From assembly GCF_003417465.1 (NCBI RefSeq), contig NZ_QVMV01000008.1:1-64000 (forward strand): a stretch of DNA of 64,000 nt. Direction: 5' to 3'. Shown one piece after another: positions 1 to 8,939 of the stretch. Source of the DNA: Wenzhouxiangella sp. 15190. Lineage in GTDB: Bacteria > Pseudomonadota > Gammaproteobacteria > Xanthomonadales > Wenzhouxiangellaceae. The notes beneath the pieces are model-generated. The model saw only the letters and a program-made list of their open reading frames with translations. It did no database searches and was not told the DNA's origin. How positions within the stretch are numbered: the first letter of the stretch is position 1; every line of letters starts with the position of its first letter. The translations under genes were made by a program, and so were the position numbers.

Positions 1-221
1 AAAGTTGCCAGTGATAGCGGCCGGCCGGTTGGGCCGGACTCACCTGAGAAAATGAACTGCAGCACACCGGTCCAGTCTGCAATACTTTGCAAACCGTTGA
101 GGTTAACTTTATCGTCAAAATGAAGGGTGCCGCTCCAAGCTAAGCTGTATATGGAGAAAATCAAAGCGACGCCCACGCCAAAAAAAATATACAGTACTAG
201 CAGTGTCGGGTGTTTTGTCAT
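1..221 (-). CDS. Partial multi-spanning membrane protein, N-terminus only (PMT/GT-C glycosyltransferase-like)
   Basis: An open frame on the minus strand starts at the ATG at 221 and runs off the window edge; about 73 residues are visible. After MTKHPT there is a strong transmembrane helix (about residues 7-29), followed by a loop containing DDKVNLNGL and then GRPLSL. A first helix followed by an acidic FDD loop and a downstream GRP motif is characteristic of polytopic GT-C-like glycosyltransferases of polysaccharide clusters (inference from pattern). Its low GC and position next to sugar-transferase genes fit that role. The frame stays open a little upstream of 221, so the start is not certain. 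Confidence 0.5.
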   Translation of the reverse strand, partial: MTKHPTLLVLYIFFGVGVALIFSIYSLAWSGTLHFDDKVNLNGLQSIADWTGVLQFIFSGESGPTGRPLSLAT

Positions 222-424
222 ATACGGGCCGAGAATGGAAGTTTGATCGATGCGTGTAGGTTATTCCAAGTTTGATGCGGCGTAGAACAAAAGTGAAGTT
301 CTGACGGTACTATGAAGCACGTGCAGATGAAGAGCTAAGTCAACCTCAGTTTAATTTGGGGCTGCATCGTTGTATTGGTGAGCGAGTTTAGCAATTATTT
401 TGACCCAATGTGAACGTGGTGGTG

Positions 425-1222
425 TTCTACCCCCGACATAACGAATGCATACACATAGGCCATAATAGTACTGATGGTGCGCCATGTCGAAAAGAGAAAG
501 TTCAGCAATAAATTCAAGCAAGAGGCGGTCCGTCTGACCGAAGAGGCGGGCGTTAGCTGCACCCAGGATGCCTGCGAGCTGCAGATTGGCCCCAGTTTGC
601 TGGCGCAGTGTCGCCGCGAGCAGGCCAAAGACGGCGAGTGAGCCATCCCGGGCTACGGCCAGTCGCGTGATGAGGGGCTAGCAGCTACAGCACCGGGAGC
701 TGGCTCGAGTCTGGATGCATGCGCCTCAAGCGCCTCCAGGGTATTCTTCAGATGGCCCGTTGGGGCAAATAGCCTTCTGGGCAACGCACAGATGGTTTCA
801 GCAGCCACCTTGGCGGGTTCTTGCACACGGAATAAGCCAACTCTAATTGGGATCTAACATTACCTATATTCGCACCGCAGAAGTTTAGCTGTGCCTATGT
901 GTTGTGCTTGGTCCGCATCGAAAAGACTGTGTCGGCAGGTCCATGAGAAAGACACAGGATCGCCAACTGGGGCTTCAGGCTGTTTTGATGGTGCTGTGTC
1001 AGCGGAAGCATAACCCAAAGGTCGCATTGCATTCTGATCGAGAGTGGCGGTGTGCAAGCGCCGACTATTAGCGATCTCTCGTCGGGTCACAACCGGCTCT
1101 GCAGAATTCAGCGGTTTCGGAAGTTATATTGGAAAATGGTATAATCTTCTGTATAGGGAATCTAAGTGCTTGACAGCGGTAGAGGAAAAGTCTTATCCAA
1201 ATCGTACGTGAATTGGGGGGAC
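425..1222 (+). pseudogene. Decayed, internally deleted IS3-family insertion sequence
   Basis: This is a degenerate plus-strand copy of the element at 5147-6359. The left inverted repeat (425-448) resembles that element's 5' end. A frame-broken orfA follows from the ATG at 484. The next recognisable match is the middle of orfB (from about 790: the GISNHLG, DITYIR, LHSDR and AGHNL regions, each broken by stops or shifts), and it ends in a match to the orfB tail near 1180-1222. The span is about 800 bp against about 1.2 kb in the intact copy, so the first part of orfB is deleted. It cannot encode a transposase. Confidence 0.75.
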
Positions 1223-1308
1223 TGTCCGTCGCATGTTGTGCCAATTATAGGTTTTTACATCGTAAGTAACTTTTACTTGTGACTCCGGTTTATAGCGATA
1301 GTTAAATT

Positions 1309-3051
1309 ATGTTTTCCAAGGGAAAATTAAAGATCCGGCTGCTGATGGCCTCCACATTGATTCCGGCGCAGCTCTTTATATTCAATATCACAACGATCGT
1401 GGTGGGAAATGAACAGTACCTGAGTTCGTCGCTTCCAGGACTTGTAGGGGGGTCTTTTCTGCCTTTTCTTGTTGTATCAACGGCTCTTTACCTGATTTCC
1501 AGAGCATTGGTTGATGAAGATCAAGAAAATATGATTTGGTTCGTACTGCCTGCAGGATTCTTCCTTCTTTGGATCCAGAGTCAGTTATTAGTGTGGGATT
1601 ACGGAGGCCTTACAGGGGCATCAATTGATTGGAGGGGCTCTTCATGGCGAGGGTTGGTAGATGCCGTGATATGGATAGCAGTGGTTCTCACTGTTTTTCT
1701 GCTGCGAAGTCGTATCAGGTCAAATCTATTTCGCCTGGCGACTGCGATTGCGCTTCTACAGTTTGTTGTCAGCTTGTACAGCATTACTGGAGATATACTG
1801 AGTCGCAGCAATTCACTTTCGAAAGATAAGGGGCTGGAGTCGATCAGGGAGTTTTCTCAGGATCAGAACGTTATTCACTTGATAATCGACGGATTCCAGT
1901 CAGATATCCTCGAGGAGCTTCTCGAGAATGAACCCTATGGCTCGAGATATGCTGAGAAGTTTCAGGGGTTTACATTCTTCCGTGAGAACATTAGTGTTTT
2001 TCCTTATACGCAGTTTTCAGTTCCAACATACCTTTCAACGGAGATTTATCGCAACAAGCAGCAAAAAGAACAGTTCATTGATGGCGCACTGTCAGGTAAT
2101 ACAATTATATCAGAGGCGAAAAAGAATGGATTTAAAGTGGATCTCGCTGTTAATGGGCCGTATTTTACCAAGCGACACTCGGCTCTTCCACATGACAATA
2201 TTGTGGATATCGATGAAGTTGCCTTAGGTAACAGTTTATTACGAGATCTGACCCTCACTTGGGATATGTCACTTTTTAGGTCGGTTCCGCACTTTGTGAA
2301 GCCCTTGATTCATAACCAACAGAAGTGGCTGTTTTATCGCTTTACCTTTGACGATGTTCGAAATAAGTTTGACTACTTTCTTCATACGGAATTTCTAAAT
2401 AGGCTGTCTAAATCAGTAGTGGTGGAGAGCGGCAGGCCGGTCTATAAACTCATACACGTAGGACACACACATCGCCCTATGATCCTAAATCAACGGTGTG
2501 AATATGCCGGTAGGATACTGCCTGACACTCGCGTTACACTGGCCATTCAGTCTGCATGCACCATGGACAGAGTAATTGAATTTCTTGATCGCTTGAGGCA
2601 AGTTGGTATTTATGAGTCATCTCTAATTGTCATCCATTCAGATCACGGTGGATGGGTTCCAACCCTACGTGATGGCTATAAAATTCCTTTGGGTGATGGC
2701 CAGGCTCCTGATTCTGCAGCATCCCTGGCGTCGGCGCTACTAATGGTAAAACCCCCAGGCGCACAAGGCTCCTTAGAGACATCTAATAATCTAACCTCAC
2801 TTATAAATATTCCAGATACCATTAGTGAAGTTATGAAGTTTGATGTTAGCTTTGGCCATGATTCTGTATTCAATATCAGAGAACAGGATCCGCCGACGCG
2901 AAAGCATATGTTTTATCTATGGCATCGAGATGAATGGGAGAACGATTTTACCCAACCAATTGTTGAATACACTATCCAAGGAAGTCACTTCGAATCAGAA
3001 TGGCAAGAATCTAATATTTACGTTTCCAGAGAAGGCCTTCGCCTTAACTGA
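1309..3051 (+). CDS. Membrane-anchored sulfatase/alkaline-phosphatase-superfamily protein
   Basis: The protein has 580 residues. The first ~165 contain about five hydrophobic segments (roughly 10-32, 44-65, 76-95, 115-133, 142-162). The rest is a probable periplasmic alpha/beta domain with the metal-site signatures of the alkaline phosphatase/sulfatase superfamily: HLIIDG with D194 near the domain start, HVGHTH further on, and HSDHGG towards the C-terminus. A Ser/Thr-rich stretch near residues 231-244 (FPYTQFSVPTYLST) is where LTA-synthase-like and arylsulfatase-like relatives carry the nucleophile. The architecture matches phosphoglycerol/phosphoethanolamine transferases and sulfatases of surface polymers; which activity applies cannot be told. 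Low GC and the adjacent glycosyltransferase support a role in polysaccharide modification. No clear Shine-Dalgarno precedes the ATG. Confidence 0.7.
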   Translation: MFSKGKLKIRLLMASTLIPAQLFIFNITTIVVGNEQYLSSSLPGLVGGSFLPFLVVSTALYLISRALVDEDQENMIWFVLPAGFFLLWIQSQLLVWDYGGLTGASIDWRGSSWRGLVDAVIWIAVVLTVFLLRSRIRSNLFRLATAIALLQFVVSLYSITGDILSRSNSLSKDKGLESIREFSQDQNVIHLIIDGFQSDILEELLENEPYGSRYAEKFQGFTFFRENISVFPYTQFSVPTYLSTEIYRNKQQKEQFIDGALSGNTIISEAKKNGFKVDLAVNGPYFTKRHSALPHDNIVDIDEVALGNSLLRDLTLTWDMSLFRSVPHFVKPLIHNQQKWLFYRFTFDDVRNKFDYFLHTEFLNRLSKSVVVESGRPVYKLIHVGHTHRPMILNQRCEYAGRILPDTRVTLAIQSACTMDRVIEFLDRLRQVGIYESSLIVIHSDHGGWVPTLRDGYKIPLGDGQAPDSAASLASALLMVKPPGAQGSLETSNNLTSLINIPDTISEVMKFDVSFGHDSVFNIREQDPPTRKHMFYLWHRDEWENDFTQPIVEYTIQGSHFESEWQESNIYVSREGLRLN

Positions 3052-3246
3052 TCTGTCTGATTGAGTCTATTTATAGAAGCCTGTTATTCGTTCTTGCCTG
3101 TTAATGATGATCATGTCCTAGTGAAATGGATAGTTCTAGGCTAGCTGCAGTTCCCGGTCGCGTGGCGGCAAGCTATAAGGCAGCTATTGCCAGGTCGTGG
3201 CTTTAGAGGCTATTCTGACAACATTTAAAATTCTGTCGAGCCGTAA

Positions 3247-4407
3247 ATGTCTATGTCCAAACCAGTGGCCATGCTGGTTAGTCGTAACCTCCCTCCGCTT
3301 CAAGGCGGTATGGAACGTTTGAATCAGCATGTCTTTCTCGAGCTCAGACAAGCCTGCGATGTCTCTATTATTGGCCCTAGAGGTGCTAAACGGTATCTTC
3401 GCGATGCTCGACGTGTCCAGACTTGTCCGGTAACTCCCGTTTCACTTTTCTTGGCCTGCGCCAGTGTGAAGGCGGTCCGCTCGGCTCGTCGTCACCATCC
3501 AGTACTAATACTGGCCGGAAGTGGGGCCAATTCGGTGCCGGCTTGGCTGGCTGCCAAATTAAGTAATGTGCCGTGGGGCGTTTATCTGCATGGTCTCGAT
3601 GTCCTGACTGAAAATTACTGGTATCAACGGGTCATGCTCCCGATTATTCGAAAGGCCGATTTTTTCCTTGCAAACAGCAGGGCAACGGCCGAGGTCGCTC
3701 AAAAGGCGGGGATTTCCGGCGAGCTCATTCACATACTGCACCCAGGGGTGACGTTTCCTGAGGAAATCCCATCTTCCGAGGCTGTCTTGGAATGGCGCCA
3801 ATCAATTAATGTTGGTGATCGCCCGCTGATCCTTTCCGTTGGCAGGCTCATGCGTCGTAAAGGATTGCGGGAGTTTATCAGCAACGCCTTTCCGGCGATA
3901 CTGACCCAGTATCCCCGCGCAATGCTGGTTATCGTAGGAAGTGAGCCGAGTGGGGCACTAAAAAAGGATGCGGTTGGCACAGCGGAGTTGCGAGATGCGG
4001 CAGCTGCAAGTGGGGTTTCCCGAAACGTGGTTTTCCTTGGCAAGATCGATGATGAGGCTCTTAGAATGGCCTACTGCGCATCTAGCATCCATGTCTTTCC
4101 AGTCCTTGAGCTATCAGGGGATATGGAAGGCTTCGGAATGGTGGCTATTGAAGCAGCCGCGCACGGATTGCCAACAATCGCCTTTCAAACCGGAGGAGTT
4201 TCGGATTCCGTTCGTGATGGTGTATCGGGCAGTCTGATCCCGCCGGGTGAGTACGATCAGTTCGCCCGTCACTGTTGCCAATGGTTGGCCCAGTCGGGCG
4301 ATGTATTGGCTAGGAAGCAATGCCGGCAGTTTTCAAAGCAATTCGAGTGGCGCGAATTCGGTAAGTCATTGCGCGCTATCCCTCCTATCAGGAAGGCCTT
4401 GACATGA
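3247..4407 (+). CDS. GT4-family glycosyltransferase (GT-B fold)
   Basis: This 386-residue protein has the layout of a retaining GT-B glycosyltransferase. An N-terminal Gly-rich acceptor loop (PPLQGGMERL, residues 16-25) and HGLDV (115-119) precede HPGV (165-168). The nucleotide-sugar half has SVGRLMRRKG (197-206) and the E-x7-E signature EGFGMVAIEA (E294, E302), followed by GGVSDSV. The family transfers sugars from UDP- or GDP-sugars to lipid-linked or polymeric acceptors at the cytoplasmic face; the donor cannot be read. The stop overlaps the methyltransferase start as ATGA (4404-4407), implying translational coupling. It lies in the low-GC segment between the two IS copies. Confidence 0.85.
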   Translation: MSMSKPVAMLVSRNLPPLQGGMERLNQHVFLELRQACDVSIIGPRGAKRYLRDARRVQTCPVTPVSLFLACASVKAVRSARRHHPVLILAGSGANSVPAWLAAKLSNVPWGVYLHGLDVLTENYWYQRVMLPIIRKADFFLANSRATAEVAQKAGISGELIHILHPGVTFPEEIPSSEAVLEWRQSINVGDRPLILSVGRLMRRKGLREFISNAFPAILTQYPRAMLVIVGSEPSGALKKDAVGTAELRDAAAASGVSRNVVFLGKIDDEALRMAYCASSIHVFPVLELSGDMEGFGMVAIEAAAHGLPTIAFQTGGVSDSVRDGVSGSLIPPGEYDQFARHCCQWLAQSGDVLARKQCRQFSKQFEWREFGKSLRAIPPIRKALT

Positions 4408-5129
4408 AAACCGACCACCGAACAGTCGCAAAATTTTATAATGAGGTCTACTACAGTGACATTAGATCAGTTATCAGCAGAAAGGTCTCTTGGCATCTGA
4501 AACGGCTGGCAACGAAACTGAATATTTTTCCCGGCCAAGCTTTGCTGGACGTTGCTTGCGGGGATGGAAAATGGCTACGCGTGGCCAAAGGTCGTGGAGC
4601 AAAGGTTGTGGGTTTGGACATTTCTGAGAAGGCCATTGAGTATTGCAGATCCTTAATGCCTGATGGTGACTTCCATTGTGGGCCTGCAGAAAAACTGCCT
4701 TTTGAGAACAATTCCTTTGATATAATTACTTGTCTCGGTTCACTGGAGCACTTTCTCAACCAAAGGGATGCATTGCAGGAGATGCATCGGGTTGCAAAAC
4801 CAAACGGAAGGATTCTCATTCTAGTTCCGAATGCAGATTTTTTGACCTATCGATTAGGTTTATTCAAGGGGACCCAGCAGCGGGAGGTTCAGGAAACAAT
4901 TAGGCCAATAGCTGAATGGGAGCGTCTGTTTGATTCGGTGGGTTTAAAGGTGGTCGGTCGTTGGAGAGACTTACATATATTTAACCGCCATTGGATTACT
5001 AGAAAGCCCGCTTGGATGATTCCTGCCAGGCTATTGCAGGCCTTCATGCTGATAATTTGGCCTATTAAATGGCAGTATCAAATACACTTTCTCTGTAAGC
5101 TCTCCAGTAACTCAGCCCAATCTCGGTGA
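4404..5129 (+). CDS. Class I SAM-dependent methyltransferase
   Basis: This 241-residue protein has a Rossmann methyltransferase core. Motif I is LLDVACGDGKW (about 48-58), VVGLDIS (68-74) supplies the acidic residue that binds SAM ribose, and FDIITCLGSLEHF is motif IV with a methyltransf_11-type signature. The C-terminus is hydrophobic and basic, perhaps membrane-associating. It overlaps the upstream GT4 gene by four bases, so it probably methylates the sugar or polymer made by that enzyme (inference). Its stop is about 18 bp from the inverted repeat of the IS copy at 5147, and its last codons overlap the antisense readthrough end of IS orfB. Confidence 0.8.
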   Translation: MKTDHRTVAKFYNEVYYSDIRSVISRKVSWHLKRLATKLNIFPGQALLDVACGDGKWLRVAKGRGAKVVGLDISEKAIEYCRSLMPDGDFHCGPAEKLPFENNSFDIITCLGSLEHFLNQRDALQEMHRVAKPNGRILILVPNADFLTYRLGLFKGTQQREVQETIRPIAEWERLFDSVGLKVVGRWRDLHIFNRHWITRKPAWMIPARLLQAFMLIIWPIKWQYQIHFLCKLSSNSAQSR

Positions 5130-6062
5130 GCGGAATTCCGGGGGGGTTCTACCCCGACAGCACGGACGCTTTCGGTAAGACTTTTCCTCTGTCCCTGGCA
5201 CGGGCTTAGATCGCCTACGCCGCGGATTATGCCATCGTTCAATGTAGTCAAAGATATCAGAGCGAGCATCGGCGCGTGTCATGTAGTAACGGCGATTAAC
5301 CCGTTCGCGTTTGAGCATTCCGAAGAAGCCTTCGCAGGCCGCATTATCGGCACAACTACCAACGGCACTCATGCTGTAGACCAGGTTGTGACCAGCAAGG
5401 AACCGTTGATATTCAGCACTGGTGAACTGACAACCTCGGTCAGAATGCAATACGACTTTCGAGTTGTCCTTGCGCTGCCACAGCGCCATCAACACGGCTT
5501 GAAGCACCAACTGACGATCCTGGATCTTACTCATCGACAAGCCGACAATGTCTTTTCGATGCAGATCGAGCACGACGCAAAGGTACAGCCAGCCTTCCGC
5601 CATTCGGATATAGGTAATGTCAGTCACCCACTTGGTGTTGGCTTCTTCCGTGTGGAAGTCCCGGCCAAGGTGGTTGCTGATACCGTCAGGGCGTTGTCCA
5701 GAAGGCTTCTTGTTCCACCGTCGCTTCTGCGGGATACCCTGGAGCCCGTCGACCTTCATCAGTCGGGCTACACGGTTCTTGCTGCACTTACGGCCCTCAA
5801 AGCGAAGTTCATCGTGCATTCTCGGGCTTCCCATTACGCCGTCACTTTCTTCGTGCAGAATCCGGATCCGGTCGGTCAGGACCACATTAGCCTGCGCCAG
5901 CCGGCTCAAAGGCCGCTCATGCCAGCCGTAGAAGCCGCTGGGCGACACGCGCAGGCATCGGCACATCATTCGGATCGGGTAGGCGCCGCGGCAGCGCTCG
6001 ATCATTCGGTATCTCATTTCGACGCTTTCGCGAAGAACACCGCCGCTTCTTTTAAAAATCAC
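5112..6062 (-). CDS. IS3-family transposase OrfB (DDE integrase core)
   Basis: This frame encodes a 316-residue transposase with an HTH_21-type region (about 60-110) and an rve/DDE integrase core. Candidate catalytic residues are D148 (WVTDITYI), D208 (LHSDRG) and E244 (NAACEGFFG). The GTG at 6062 gives an unusual N-terminus. The ATG at 6014 (MRYRMIERCRG) matches the usual OrfB start better and overlaps a TGA in the -1 frame as ATGA. The stop lies about 35 bp beyond the inverted repeat. The last ~30 residues look frameshifted: the neighbouring frame reads KSLTESVRAVG, resembling the tail expected for this clade (inference). Confidence 0.8.
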   Translation of the reverse strand: MIFKRSGGVLRESVEMRYRMIERCRGAYPIRMMCRCLRVSPSGFYGWHERPLSRLAQANVVLTDRIRILHEESDGVMGSPRMHDELRFEGRKCSKNRVARLMKVDGLQGIPQKRRWNKKPSGQRPDGISNHLGRDFHTEEANTKWVTDITYIRMAEGWLYLCVVLDLHRKDIVGLSMSKIQDRQLVLQAVLMALWQRKDNSKVVLHSDRGCQFTSAEYQRFLAGHNLVYSMSAVGSCADNAACEGFFGMLKRERVNRRYYMTRADARSDIFDYIERWHNPRRRRSKPVPGTEEKSYRKRPCCRGRTPPEFRSPRLG

Positions 6063-6359
6063 GTTCCTTCTTCATCCGGCCTAGCTCGCAACGCATGGCC
6101 GCTAGCTCTTCATCACGAGACTGGACACGGCCTGGGAGAGCCTGCTGGCCGTCTTTGGCCAACTCCCGGCGCCATCGCGCTAGCAAATTACCCCCAATCC
6201 CCAGCTCGCGGGCGACTTGGGAGCAACTGACACCTGGCTCTTCGGTCAAGCGGACCGCTTCCTGCTTGAACTCGCTGCTGAACTTTCTTCGTTTCGACAT
6301 GACGCACCTCCAGCACTATTATGGGGCTATATGGATGCGTCCGTTATGTTGGGGTAGAA
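5147..6359 (-). mobile_element. IS3-family insertion sequence, near-complete copy
   Basis: The element is about 1.2 kb, bounded by imperfect inverted repeats of about 23 bp. The left end (5147-5170) begins TTCTACCCCGACAG and the complement of the right end (6337-6359) begins TTCTACCCCAACAT; both continue ACGGACGC. It carries orfA and orfB on the minus strand. The exact termini and the target duplication cannot be fixed because the flanks are G-rich. A decayed inverted copy lies at 425-1222. The two enclose about 3.9 kb holding the sulfatase-like, GT4 and methyltransferase genes. Confidence 0.8.
6052..6300 (-). CDS. IS3-family transposase OrfA (helix-turn-helix)
   Basis: The 82-residue product begins MSKRRKFSSEFKQEAVRL, a typical HTH_Tnp_1 start, with the recognition helix near GVSCSQVARELGIG and a heptad C-terminal part (ELAAMRCELGRMKKE). 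The frame stops early, just after KKERDF, at a T5A4 run (complement of 6047-6058). Reading one base back continues as LKEAAVFFAKASK and stops at a TGA that overlaps the likely OrfB start. Either a one-base loss truncated OrfA or the run is a slippage site. It shares its end with the transposase frame that follows. Confidence 0.75.
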   Translation of the reverse strand: MSKRRKFSSEFKQEAVRLTEEPGVSCSQVARELGIGGNLLARWRRELAKDGQQALPGRVQSRDEELAAMRCELGRMKKERDF

Positions 6360-6569
6360 GCCGGGGCGCTGTTTATAAAGTGGACCGTACTGCTGATGTC
6401 TCGACTATATCTAGGTCGGTTTGTCTCCCTTTCTTGCAATCCCGCCACGAATATCTTAAGTTGCGGCATGATGGCGGTGGTAACCAGGGTATCGACATGC
6501 GAAAGAGCAAGTGCAGCAAGGAGCAGATAACAACGTAGCGTAATTTTGGGAAAATACGTTACGGCATTG

Positions 6570-7493
6570 TCAGTTTATTCGATTGAAGTGATTCGCAGTG
6601 AGAGTGACTGTGCCGTGGACTAGGTTGCCCGTAATTGCGATCCCGCGATCAATGATGGCCGCGATTATAAAGAGATCCGGCTGTCTGCCTAGGGAGCCTC
6701 CTGCGCCGATCAGGAATTCTCGGATGCCAATGCCACCGGGGGTTAGAGGAACAACAGTGGCCAGGTCGGCAAATAGCGTTGTGGCAGCTAGTTCCCCAAT
6801 CGGGGTGAGCGGGTCGAGGAGTACAGCAATAAAGATAATTCGACCTAGTCTAAGTCCCACCAGACTGACCTGTAGAAGCCAGAGTGGAACTAACTGATTC
6901 ATTCTAGGGGCTGGGAAGTGGTATTGGAGCTCTTTGAGTTTGGATTGTAGCCTTACGGGTAGTCTATTAGTCAGTCGTCTGGAATAACGAAGTGCTGGGA
7001 GCGCCATAAATGGGATCAGTGTGCCTAAACCTCCGAGCAATATCACCGCCCAAAACGCCTTGGCGTGATCGAATAGGGCCGGAGCCACGGCTAGAAGAAA
7101 CGCTCCCAAAGCAGCAATGAGGAGAATTGATTGCGTAGCTGTCGCCCATGCTAGCTGGGTGATCGAAAATAGATTTCTTGAACGCACGTGAATAGCTTGA
7201 GCTATGAAGCCGGCACCGCCAAGGCCGAGATTGTAAAAACCTTTTAGAGCTGCCAGTTCAAGGCTAGTTCGAAGCGTGAGGGCGGTATTGACAACTTTCA
7301 GTGACTGTATAAGCGAATAGGCTTGAATGATTCGAATTACGACGAAAATGGCAAAGAGGGCCGACAGTTCCACCCATGTGATCCGAGTAAAGGCCGCCTC
7401 GAGCATGCCAAATGCGCCGGAGCGGACCGCCAGGAAAATCGTGGCGGCGGTAAAGACAAAAGTGAGAGCAATCTTCCAGGGAGTCGGGATCAT
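6570..7493 (-). CDS. Flippase-like membrane protein (LPG synthase TM-region / UPF0104 family)
   Basis: This polytopic inner-membrane protein has about 307 residues from the ATG at 7493 (MIPTPWKIAL). An upstream ATG at 7589 would add 32 polar residues that do not look like a natural N-terminus. About seven or eight hydrophobic helices are visible. The signature VVPLTPGGIGIREF near the C-terminus is the most conserved motif of the lysylphosphatidylglycerol synthase transmembrane domain, a family also found next to DPM1-like glycosyltransferases. Members are proposed to move lipid-linked substrates across the membrane. It lies on the same strand as the sulfotransferase and the GT2 gene. No lysyltransferase domain is attached, so a lipid-modifying enzyme is unlikely. 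Confidence 0.7.
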   Translation of the reverse strand: MIPTPWKIALTFVFTAATIFLAVRSGAFGMLEAAFTRITWVELSALFAIFVVIRIIQAYSLIQSLKVVNTALTLRTSLELAALKGFYNLGLGGAGFIAQAIHVRSRNLFSITQLAWATATQSILLIAALGAFLLAVAPALFDHAKAFWAVILLGGLGTLIPFMALPALRYSRRLTNRLPVRLQSKLKELQYHFPAPRMNQLVPLWLLQVSLVGLRLGRIIFIAVLLDPLTPIGELAATTLFADLATVVPLTPGGIGIREFLIGAGGSLGRQPDLFIIAAIIDRGIAITGNLVHGTVTLTANHFNRIN

Positions 7494-7589
7494 CTCTGGC
7501 TGATTTCGGGGATTAAAAGCATCTATTCGGCCCTGACCTGAAGTTCGGTGCATCGCGCTATACCAGAAAGTATCGTATGTCGGATACAA

Positions 7590-8021
7590 GACTACTACAG
7601 ACTACCCGGTCGTTCGCTGGCAAGCGACTTTCCGAGCTCCTTATGTTAGTTGAGGCGATTGGTGGGGAAAGCTGTGCAATATTCATGACGGCGAATTTGA
7701 TGTGTTGGAAAGCGTAGATCGGGTGAGGTATTCGATACTTGCTAATCGGAATACTGCTTAAAGTTCTGGCTCTTCTTGGGAACTGAAGCTTGAAGTCCAA
7801 TGAAGACCGGATTATGTTCTGGCGATCTGCCCTTTCCATAGAAAGCGGTGGATAGCTTCTTGGATATAATATCTATAGCCTTGGCTCCTAAAAGTGATTC
7901 GGAAGTCTATCGTTTTGTAAAGTTATTCATTTTCTGCCGCGGTTATTGATGCCGCTATTATCAACAGTGAGCATCAATTAGTTGAAGTATAAATGTTGAT
8001 AGAGCAATGGTGGTTTCACTT
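7590..8021. other. AT-rich intergenic stretch, no gene seen
   Basis: These ~430 bases between the flippase-like gene and the sulfotransferase gene are AT-rich. A 93-codon minus-strand frame (7558-7839) overlaps the alternative start of the flippase gene and has no family-like feature or ribosome site. No repeat of the dispersed families found in the rest of the window is present. It may hold the promoter of the flippase-like gene, but no strong -10/-35 pair was recognised. Confidence 0.4.
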
Positions 8022-8933
8022 CTACTTATCCAGAGTCCACTCGGGTTCATTCCCGTATCCATATTTCTGCATCAGTGGTCCACATAAGGCATTGACGAGG
8101 TGACGCCGACTTTCGCTCCATGTGTGCCATCCAGATTCTGAGCCGTAACTCTCGTTGCGTTTTTCTAATGTGAATCGCTCGGGAATGTTTACGTAATAGG
8201 TATTCTGGGAGTGTTCTGCGCAAAAACGTAATAGGCCTGCTATATGTGTCTGGCTCTCTCGGCCAAATAGATCTTCAAATCTAAACATTCTGGCATTGTT
8301 TAGTTGTTGTGCATATCTATCGAGTCTCGAGTAGACGAAACGCCATTCCCACGCAAGTCGTCCGAATGTATCAAATTGTTTCCAGGCGTATCTCCATTCT
8401 TCATCCCCTATCGATCGCGGGGTTGGTCGTCCTGGGGGTATCCATCGGGGAAAATCGGTGAGTGTCCAGCGAGTTCCCTTGTTAAGCCATGATGAGATCC
8501 AGGTTCTGGGATCTCTAATAATTAATGCAATCTTGGCTGACGGCCAGATATCGCATATCTCATCACATGCCAGGTGCCACTGATAATTTGATTCAATAAT
8601 AAGCGCCTGATTGATCTTCGCGTGATAGCGCTTGCGGATTTTGGCGATACGACTAGTTGAAGCAGAGCGCGAGAGTTTCCCCTTCAAGCGTAGCGTGCCA
8701 ATCGCTCTGATTCCCGTATAGCCTGTCAGCTTTCCAAAGATTCCATGCCATATCCCAAGGTCTTTGAGGCGCCTTAACGAGCGAAAGTCTAGGGGATCAA
8801 TAAGGTCAGGTTCGTGCTCGGAAAAGCTGCCTTCGATTGCTGAAGATATCTTATCGCCGAGAAAGCGTGTACCGGTGCGGCCCCCTGATACTATAAACAC
8901 GAGATCTTTTTCGGATTTGATCGGCGTGGGCAT
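8022..8933 (-). CDS. PAPS-dependent sulfotransferase-family protein
   Basis: The 303-residue protein starts with a beta strand and the P-loop-like 5'-phosphosulfate-binding motif VSGGRTGTRFL (15-25; family pattern RSGT-x-L). It has a 3'-phosphate-binding motif LIIRDPRTWISSW (137-149) and a C-terminal GYGNEPEW. This is the sulfotransferase fold that moves sulfate from PAPS to a hydroxyl or amine, often on a carbohydrate. PAPS could come from the fused ATP sulfurylase/APS kinase at 40260-41933. The gene is low in GC, and its start at 8933 lies just downstream of the GT2 gene, suggesting an operon. The substrate is unknown; a surface glycan is inferred from context. Confidence 0.7.
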   Translation of the reverse strand: MPTPIKSEKDLVFIVSGGRTGTRFLGDKISSAIEGSFSEHEPDLIDPLDFRSLRRLKDLGIWHGIFGKLTGYTGIRAIGTLRLKGKLSRSASTSRIAKIRKRYHAKINQALIIESNYQWHLACDEICDIWPSAKIALIIRDPRTWISSWLNKGTRWTLTDFPRWIPPGRPTPRSIGDEEWRYAWKQFDTFGRLAWEWRFVYSRLDRYAQQLNNARMFRFEDLFGRESQTHIAGLLRFCAEHSQNTYYVNIPERFTLEKRNESYGSESGWHTWSESRRHLVNALCGPLMQKYGYGNEPEWTLDK

Positions 8934-8939
8934 TGGGAT

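Noticed and set aside
5229-6230. 333-codon plus-strand open frame
   Set aside because: It lies antisense to the IS transposase genes; the DDE motifs on the minus strand are decisive.
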